Assembly (NCBI GenBank): GCA_023422695.1
Contig: JAFAGN010000234.1
Coordinates: forward strand, 1-64,000
Source: Pseudomonadota bacterium
GTDB lineage: Bacteria; Pseudomonadota; Alphaproteobacteria; Sphingomonadales; Sphingomonadaceae
Length of the DNA stretch: 64,000 nucleotides
Direction of reading: 5' to 3'
This document shows, in pieces, positions 60,133 through 64,000 of the stretch; position 1 is the stretch's first letter, and every line of letters begins with the position of its first letter. The notes under the pieces are model-generated. The model was not told where the DNA came from, searched no databases, and saw only the letters and a list, made by a program, of their open reading frames with translations. The position numbers and the translations under genes are program-made.

Positions 60133-61374
60133 TCAAAGCCGTTCGATAATGATCGCGGGCGCCATGCCGCCGGCGGCGCACATCGTTACCAGCCCGTAGC
60201 GGCCGCTCGTGCGTTCCAGCTCGTCGAGCACAGTGCCGATCAGCATCGAGCCTGTGGCCCCGATCGGGTGTCCAAGCGCGATTGCGCCTCCGTTCACATT
60301 GACTCTTTCGCGGTCGAGATCGAGATCCCGGATGAATTTTTCGGCCACGACCGCAAAGGCCTCGTTGATCTCGAACAGGTCGATATCCTCTACCTTGAGA
60401 CCCGCCTTGGCAATCACCTTGCGGGCCGCCGCCACCGGGGCGTTCAGCATCAACGTCGGGCAGTCGCCGATATTGGCGGTCGCCACCACGCGCGCGCGCG
60501 GGCGCAGCCCTTCCCGGTTTACGTACGCGGCCGAGGCGAGCAGAACTGCCGCGGCGCCGTCCACCACCCCTGAGGAGTTGCCGGCATGGTGCACATGCTG
60601 AATCTCGCTGAGCTCGGGATATTTGCGGCGTACGAGATCGCCATAGGTCGTCCCCTGTTCATCGATTGCAATTCCGGCCCATCCGGCGAAGACGGGCTTG
60701 AGGCCCGCGAGACTCTCGACGCTGACGTCAGCGCGAGGAAATTCCTCTCGAGCAAGCGCCAGTGAGCCGTCCTCGTTATGGACCGATACAAGCGACCCGT
60801 CGAACCGGCCCTCGGCGATCGCCCTTGCTGCCCGGCGCTGCGATTCCGCAGCCAAGCGATCGACCGCCTCGCGGTCGATACCTTCGAGAGTCGCGATTGC
60901 GTCGGCGCAGACGCCCTGTTGCGACTGCGGATGGCGTGCGCGCAGGCGAAGATTGCCGGCGTCGATCATCGGCGGCTCGGTGTTGCTGGCAATCGAGCTC
61001 GTATAGCTCATCATCTCGCTGCCGCCCGCCACCACGACATCTTCCATTCCAGCGAGCAACTGTGCCGCGGCAAGATTGACCGCAGTGATCCCACCGCCGC
61101 AGAAGCGGTCCAGCGTCATGCCCGAGGACTCGACCGAGTAACCGGCGTCAAGCGCCGCCATCCGACCCACGTCTCGGCCCTGCTTGCCGACCTGCGTGCT
61201 CGTTGACCAGATCACATCGTCAACATGCGAGGTGTCGAGGCCGTTGCGCTCGGCGATCGCACCTAGAACGGTGGCCGCGAGATGTTGCGGGTGAAGGTGC
61301 GCAAGCGCGCCCTTGCCGATCTTGCCGATCCCGCGCGGGGTTCGGCACACGTCGATGATGTAAGCTTGGTTCAC
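60133..61374 (-). CDS. acetyl-CoA C-acyltransferase (thiolase)
   Basis: A 413-residue thiolase. The nucleophilic Cys is Cys92 (LDRFCGGGI), with NEAFAV, GHPIGATG and the second Cys in MCAAGGMAP. It would cleave a 3-oxoacyl-CoA to acetyl- or propionyl-CoA; FadA5/FadA6-type thiolases of steroid catabolism look like this. Unlike the SCP-x enzyme of cluster A it belongs to the biosynthetic/degradative type I branch. The start is GTG at 61374 following GGAG. Confidence 0.92.
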   Translation of the reverse strand: MNQAYIIDVCRTPRGIGKIGKGALAHLHPQHLAATVLGAIAERNGLDTSHVDDVIWSTSTQVGKQGRDVGRMAALDAGYSVESSGMTLDRFCGGGITAVNLAAAQLLAGMEDVVVAGGSEMMSYTSSIASNTEPPMIDAGNLRLRARHPQSQQGVCADAIATLEGIDREAVDRLAAESQRRAARAIAEGRFDGSLVSVHNEDGSLALAREEFPRADVSVESLAGLKPVFAGWAGIAIDEQGTTYGDLVRRKYPELSEIQHVHHAGNSSGVVDGAAAVLLASAAYVNREGLRPRARVVATANIGDCPTLMLNAPVAAARKVIAKAGLKVEDIDLFEINEAFAVVAEKFIRDLDLDRERVNVNGGAIALGHPIGATGSMLIGTVLDELERTSGRYGLVTMCAAGGMAPAIIIERL

Positions 61375-61418
61375 GATGATCTCCGGTTCGAAAAATTCGC
61401 GCGGATGCGCGAGCTTTG

Positions 61419-62174
61419 TTAGTCGAAATTCGCCTGGCCGCCGTCGAGCGGGACGGTGGCGCCGGTCAAATAGGACATGGCGGGCGCGCAGAGTGCCACG
61501 ACGGCGGCGCCGATATCCTCTTCACATTTGCCGATGCGCCCGAGCGGAATGGTCCTGAAGAACGCGGCTGCCTCCTCCGGATTCTTCTCGGCCCACCATT
61601 TGAGACCCGGGGATTCGGCGTGCGGAGCAATGTTGAGCACGCGGATATTATGCTTGCCCCATTCGGCGGCCGCACCACGCGTGAGCGACTGGATGGCTGC
61701 CTTGGTTGCGGCATAGCCGCCATAGCCTGTCATATCCCAGCGTTCGATCACCGAGGAGACGAGGTTGATAATCACGCCGCCTCCGCGCTCCACCATCGAT
61801 GGTTGTGCGAGGCGCATCAGCCGAAGCGTAGCAAGCGGCCCAGACTCGAAACCTGCGATGAAAGCGTCGTCGGTGAGGGTAAGCAGATCGCCTTTCGGCA
61901 CTTCCTGCGCGTTGTTGACCAATATATCTATGCCGCCCAGCGTTTCCCTTACATGCGACGCGAGTGCGTCCAGCGATTCGGCGGACTTCACGTCGCATTC
62001 AAGCGCAACTGCCTTGCCCTTGCCGCGCGTCTCGATCAGGTCCTTCGTGGCATCGAGCTTGGTGCGTGTCCGGCCGGCGAGCACGACGGTATCGCCTTCG
62101 GCGGCAAATGCGAGCGCTATGCCCTGACCCACGCCCTGACCGGCGCCGGTGATTAGCACGATTCGGGCTGCCAT
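61419..62174 (-). CDS. SDR family oxidoreductase
   Basis: A 251-residue short-chain dehydrogenase: TGAGQGVGQGIALAF, the structural motif NNAQ, and the catalytic Tyr-x3-Lys in YAATKAA with Ser in LVSSV. It is the first gene of the minus-strand group, divergent from the old-yellow-enzyme family gene, with GAGGA before the ATG and an operator-like half-site in the shared upstream region. It probably dehydrogenates a hydroxyacyl-CoA or ring alcohol in the same pathway. Confidence 0.9.
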   Translation of the reverse strand: MAARIVLITGAGQGVGQGIALAFAAEGDTVVLAGRTRTKLDATKDLIETRGKGKAVALECDVKSAESLDALASHVRETLGGIDILVNNAQEVPKGDLLTLTDDAFIAGFESGPLATLRLMRLAQPSMVERGGGVIINLVSSVIERWDMTGYGGYAATKAAIQSLTRGAAAEWGKHNIRVLNIAPHAESPGLKWWAEKNPEEAAAFFRTIPLGRIGKCEEDIGAAVVALCAPAMSYLTGATVPLDGGQANFD

Positions 62175-62215
62175 GATCGTTTTTCCTCATGATTCGTAGA
62201 AAAGATAATGTCAAA

Positions 62216-62263
62216 TTACGCATGAGCTTGACACGGAAGCGATATGGTCGTCAATTGCGTTAA
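62216..62263. promoter_or_regulatory. divergent promoter region with TTACGCAT and TGCGTTAA half-sites
   Basis: TTACGCAT (62216-62223) and TGCGTTAA (62256-62263) lie in the 110-base region between the divergent SDR and OYE genes. They have the same core as the other cluster B operators, though here spaced 32 bases apart, so each may serve one direction. A TTGACA (62228-62233) may be the -35 of the plus-strand promoter. Confidence 0.5.
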
Positions 62264-62284
62264 AGAAATTCACGGGAGAGACTT

Positions 62285-63520
62285 ATGTCAGTAGCGCCGA
62301 GCGCGGCCTTCAGTCCGCTGACCATCGGTCCGCTCAAGCTGCGCAACCGTTTCATCAAGGCGGCGACGAACGAGGGCATGGCCAAAAAGGGCATCGTTTC
62401 GAAGGGTTTGGCGACCTTTCACGAGCGCGTTGCTGCAGGGGGCGCGGCCATGTCGACTGTGGCCTATTGTGCCACAAGCCTCGACGGACGGACCTTCGTT
62501 GACCAGGCGACGCTGAACGACGAATCATTGCCAGACTTCCGGGCGCTCACCGACGGCGTTCATCGCCACGGCGCTGCCGCGTGCGCGCAGATAACCCACG
62601 CGGGCTCCTTCACCTTCCTGGGCGAAAAGGAGCTAGAAACGCGGCGACCTCTGTCGGCCAGTGGCGGCTTCAACAAGGTCGGCATGCTCTCGGGGCGATG
62701 GCTGAAAAAGCGGATGACCCGCGACGAGATCACGGCGATGGCGGATGAATATGTTTCGGCAGCACGACGCGCGCGCGAGGCCGGGTTCGATGCGGTCGAA
62801 CTCCATATGGGCCATGGCTATCTCTTGAGCCAGTTCGTATCGCCCCTCTACAACAAGCGGCGCGACGCCTATGGCGGGACGATCGAGAAGCGTATGCGCT
62901 TTCCGGCCGAGACGCTCGCGCGTGTCCTCGATGCAGTAGGCAAGGACCTTGCAGTCATCGTAAAATATAGCATGACCGATGGCGTTCCACGTGGGAACCG
63001 GATCGAACAGGGCGCTGAAGTCGCGCGCATTCTGGAGCGGACCGGAGCTCATATGGCCGTGCTGTCCAACGGTATGAACGTCGAGTCGATCACGGCGATG
63101 TTCGGCTCGTCCTTTCCCAAGGAAAATCGTGCGAGCAATCCCAACCCCATCATCCGGATCGGTATGTGGCTGCAATCGCTTACCGAGCCCGGGCATGTCG
63201 AGTTTCACGAAAATTACCTGCGCGATCACGCGCTAAAGGTTCGTGAGGCGGTGCGGATGCCCCTGGCCTATCTTGGCGGGGTCCAGTCGATCGAAGGCGT
63301 CGATCTCGCGCTCGCCGACGGTTTCGACGCGGTCGCGATGGGCCGCATCCTCATCCACGATCCCGAAATCGTCAATCGGTGGGCAGCGGGCGACCTTGCC
63401 CGTTCGGGCTGTATCGCATGCAACAGGTGCGTCTCGATGATGTATCTTCCGACCGGCACGCACTGCGTGCTGACGGGCGCGCAGGATGCCGCCCTCAACA
63501 AGATAGCAGCTGGAGCATAG
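62285..63520 (+). CDS. old yellow enzyme family NADH:flavin oxidoreductase
   Basis: A 411-residue FMN TIM-barrel reductase. Family motifs are HMGHGYLLSQFVSPLYNKR and the FMN-phosphate segment MGRILIHDPE. The C-terminus has CIACNRC and a fourth Cys (Cys376, 379, 382 and 394), the spacing of the [4Fe-4S] site of 2,4-dienoyl-CoA-reductase-type members, although their FAD/NADH domain is missing. It would reduce an enone or dienoyl double bond and needs a partner for electrons. GGGAGAG precedes the ATG. It begins a plus-strand operon with the following SDR. Confidence 0.9.
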   Translation: MSVAPSAAFSPLTIGPLKLRNRFIKAATNEGMAKKGIVSKGLATFHERVAAGGAAMSTVAYCATSLDGRTFVDQATLNDESLPDFRALTDGVHRHGAAACAQITHAGSFTFLGEKELETRRPLSASGGFNKVGMLSGRWLKKRMTRDEITAMADEYVSAARRAREAGFDAVELHMGHGYLLSQFVSPLYNKRRDAYGGTIEKRMRFPAETLARVLDAVGKDLAVIVKYSMTDGVPRGNRIEQGAEVARILERTGAHMAVLSNGMNVESITAMFGSSFPKENRASNPNPIIRIGMWLQSLTEPGHVEFHENYLRDHALKVREAVRMPLAYLGGVQSIEGVDLALADGFDAVAMGRILIHDPEIVNRWAAGDLARSGCIACNRCVSMMYLPTGTHCVLTGAQDAALNKIAAGA

Positions 63521-63524
63521 GCAG

Positions 63525-64000
63525 ATGAGCGGAAGTTTCGAAGGCAGGGTGGCGATCATCACCGGCGGCAGCGACGGCATTGGTCTTGCGACCGCGCAAC
63601 TGCTCGCGCGGCGCGGCGCTACGGTGGTGGTCTGTGCCCGTCGGGCAGAGAAACTTGCGGAGGTGAAAACCGCCATCGAGGCCGAGGGCGGCCGTGTCGA
63701 GACCCATCCGCTGGACGTCACCGATTTCGATGCGCTGACCCGGCTGATCGAGGATGTAGCAGAACGTCATGGACGGCTCGACATGCTGGTCAACAATGCG
63801 ATGTCGACGCACTATGCGCCGCTCGCCAAGCTCAAGCTCGAGCATTGGCAGAAGGATTTCGCGGTCAATGCCGACGCGGTATTCGTCAGCACGAAAGCCG
63901 CGATGGCGATCATGACGAAACAGGGCAAGGGATCGATCGTCAATGTCTCCTCATCCTGCGGCATCCGAGCGGCCACCAATATGGCGAGTTATTCGGCATC
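63525..64000 (+). CDS. SDR family oxidoreductase (runs off the window)
   Basis: The first 158 residues of a short-chain dehydrogenase: MSGSFEGRVAIITGGSDGIG, then VNNAMSTHY in place of NNAG and NVSSSCGIRAATNMASYSAS, which brings the catalytic Ser and Tyr. The gene continues past the end of the window, so its C-terminus and full length are unknown. It begins four bases after the old-yellow-enzyme family stop and is probably co-transcribed. Confidence 0.88.
   Translation, partial: MSGSFEGRVAIITGGSDGIGLATAQLLARRGATVVVCARRAEKLAEVKTAIEAEGGRVETHPLDVTDFDALTRLIEDVAERHGRLDMLVNNAMSTHYAPLAKLKLEHWQKDFAVNADAVFVSTKAAMAIMTKQGKGSIVNVSSSCGIRAATNMASYSA

Noticed and set aside
19638..64000. Genomic island carrying a defence or phage system
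   Set aside because: No integrase, tRNA attachment site, toxin-antitoxin pair, nuclease-helicase or phage structural gene was seen; the accessory content is catabolic.

Overview
The window is high-GC DNA with very long antisense shadow ORFs, tightly overlapping genes (ATGA, GTGA and TGATG junctions), two large TonB-dependent receptors, and dispersed GC-rich inverted repeats with a CCTTCG/CGAAGG core. Together these suggest an alphaproteobacterium of the order Sphingomonadales, plausibly Sphingopyxis or a close relative. This is inferred from gene content and style; no rRNA or marker gene is present. No tRNA, rRNA, CRISPR array or prophage was seen.

Layout. (1) 65-7526, minus strand: a conserved eight-gene envelope operon (DUF4129, DUF4350, MoxR ATPase, DUF58, SpoIIM-like, RDD, nitroreductase, lipoprotein). 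(2) 7709-18754: housekeeping and accessory genes. These are a fused E1 alpha/beta 2-oxoacid dehydrogenase, a FabD-like acyltransferase, a LuxR regulator with a degenerate receiver, a HAD-UbiA fusion next to a GT39-like glycosyltransferase and an SMR/ArnE-like membrane protein (probably polyprenyl-phosphate-linked sugar chemistry), a secreted amidohydrolase, a MarR regulator and a metallo-beta-lactamase-fold lipoprotein. (3) 19638-38466: catabolic cluster A. It combines an alpha-methylacyl-CoA racemase, acyl-CoA dehydrogenase, SCP-x-type thiolase, paired MaoC proteins, an HSD17B4-like dehydrogenase and an acyl-CoA ligase, which is a peroxisome-style beta-oxidation set for methyl-branched side chains. 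With these are a TonB receptor, an AtuA-like protein, a Coq4-like protein, a Baeyer-Villiger monooxygenase and an HSL-type esterase. A cyclic terpenoid or steroid-like substrate fits. (4) 38735-39545: a decayed IS3-family element with an internal deletion. (5) 39598-64000: catabolic cluster B, with two Rieske oxygenases, a TauD-like protein, a C1-type flavin reductase, two acyl-CoA ligases, a thiolase, an amidase, an alkylsulfatase-like hydrolase, an MFS transporter, an old-yellow-enzyme family reductase, several SDRs, a second TonB receptor, and TetR plus two Lrp/AsnC regulators.

The most interesting signal is in cluster B. An inverted motif built on TGCGTAA/TTACGCA recurs in the intergenic regions before five transcription starts (near 39.6, 45.16, 47.5, 59.16 and 62.24 kb) and was not noticed in the gaps of cluster A. 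Where promoter-like elements can be read, it overlaps or abuts them. It therefore probably defines one locally regulated, undescribed catabolic regulon. Inside it, a TauD-like protein has lost an iron-binding His, and an amidohydrolase-family protein lacks most of its metal ligands. The substrate cannot be named from sequence alone.
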